Position numbers and translations under genes: made by a program. The notes under the pieces are model-generated. The model ran no database searches. It had not been told where the DNA came from and worked only from the letters and a program-made list of their open reading frames with translations. Below, in pieces: positions 39,104 to 39,457 of a stretch of DNA of 39,457 nt (positions are counted from its first letter, which is position 1; each line of letters begins with the position of its first letter). Source of the stretch: Ilumatobacteraceae bacterium (GTDB lineage: Bacteria; Actinomycetota; Acidimicrobiia; Acidimicrobiales; Ilumatobacteraceae); contig JAHENF010000028.1 in the NCBI GenBank assembly GCA_024643255.1, positions 1-39,457 on the forward strand, read 5' to 3'.

Positions 39104-39373
39104 TCAGCCCCCCGAGAGCGCTTGGAACACGTGTATCCGGTCGCCGGCGACCACCGGATCGCGGAGGGTGACACGATCGCTGATCACGTCGTCGTTGTGG
39201 AACACCGCGACGTGCTTGCGAACGCTGCCCGCGTCATCGAGTACGTAGCCGCGTACCGGTGGGTGGTCACCGAAGTAGGCGTCGAGCACCTCTCGAACCG
39301 TCGAGCCCGGCACCACCGCGTCCGGACACTCGACGTGCCGTCGGAACGCTTTGGCGAACACCACCTCGACCAC
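39104..39373 (-). CDS. MoaD/ThiS-like ubiquitin-fold protein
   Basis: 89 residues from GTG 39373. The beta-grasp layout is clear: VEVVFAKAFRRHVECPD, then VPGSTVREVLDAYFGDHPPV (the helix), LDDAGSVRKHVAVFHNDDVI and VVAGDRIHVFQALSGG. The chain ends exactly in Gly-Gly, the residues that MoeB/ThiF-type enzymes adenylate and thiocarboxylate in sulfur carriers. No molybdopterin or thiamine gene is nearby. Its only partner here is the BNR propeller gene 3 bases downstream. A TACCAT box lies 6 bases upstream. Confidence 0.85.
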   Translation of the reverse strand: MVEVVFAKAFRRHVECPDAVVPGSTVREVLDAYFGDHPPVRGYVLDDAGSVRKHVAVFHNDDVISDRVTLRDPVVAGDRIHVFQALSGG

Positions 39374-39379
39374 CGCGCG

Positions 39380-39385
39380 ATGGTA
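39380..39385 (-). promoter_or_regulatory. Leaderless-type -10 box (TACCAT)
   Basis: TACCAT on the minus strand followed by 6 bases and GTG 39373 of the moaD-like gene. Confidence 0.5.
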
Positions 39386-39394
39386 GCGACGATC

Positions 39395-39457
39395 ATGGAG
39401 CCGTTCGGACGGTTCGAGCCGATGTCGGTCGTCGCCGAGGGGAGCGGCGGTGGTTAC
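39395..39457 (+). CDS. Possible start of a further gene, cut by the window edge
   Basis: An ATG at 39395 opens a plus-strand frame that stays open to the end (MEPFGRFEPMSVVAEGSGGG...). It is divergent from the moaD-like gene. The visible 21 codons are too few to identify a product, and the frame may be chance. Confidence 0.25.
   Translation, partial: MEPFGRFEPMSVVAEGSGGGY

Overview
The window is GC-rich DNA with densely packed genes, many 4-base start/stop overlaps and many GTG starts. It comes from a high-GC actinobacterium. An Acidimicrobiia / Ilumatobacter-like lineage is my best guess, from gene content and from the C-terminal repeat type of the large secreted protein, but I could not run a taxonomic search. 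No gene-free stretch exceeds about 200 bases. I saw no rRNA, tRNA, CRISPR array, transposase or phage gene.

Bases 1-16388 are a cell-surface glycan locus. At the left edge is the start of a polysaccharide-export ABC permease. It is followed by a sulfotransferase-like protein, seven glycosyltransferases (two of them with two modules), two divergent membrane O-acyltransferases, an FkbM-type methyltransferase and an NAD-dependent sugar-nucleotide epimerase. Three small coiled-coil proteins with basic tails are each fused by 4-base overlaps to glycosyltransferase genes. Together these could build, decorate (acyl, methyl, possibly sulfate) and export a complex surface polysaccharide.

Bases 16390-29717 are mostly housekeeping: an HhH-GPD repair-type protein, homodimeric pyruvate dehydrogenase E1 (aceE), RNase HI, a 1096-residue secreted SpoIID/PG-binding/SGNH protein with three C-terminal repeats, an SDR dehydrogenase, an OAT2-like ornithine acetyltransferase behind a MarR regulator, a three-gene SRPBCC / FAD oxidoreductase / TIGR01777 operon, and a GNAT acetyltransferase.

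Bases 29737-39457 hold the most striking item: a minus-strand Mpt53/TlpA-like secreted thioredoxin whose first redox cysteine codon is an in-frame TGA (WAPT-U-SVC), followed by a SECIS-like hairpin. It is a candidate selenoprotein. Next comes a plus-strand operon of dihydrolipoyl dehydrogenase, dihydrolipoamide acyltransferase, a single-chain LipB-LipA fusion, a SWIM zinc-finger protein, a repeat-derived 57-codon frame and a short DUF5691-like protein. With aceE, the window therefore encodes all pyruvate dehydrogenase complex subunits plus the enzymes that lipoylate E2. The right end has an Asp-box beta-propeller protein paired with a MoaD/ThiS-like protein.

Non-coding structure is rich. At least fifteen genes have a TANNNT box 5-9 bases before the start codon, the pattern of leaderless transcription. 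Two intergenic palindromic repeat families are present. The aceE/rnhA divergent region has G-quadruplex-type tracts on both leaders around a long hairpin.
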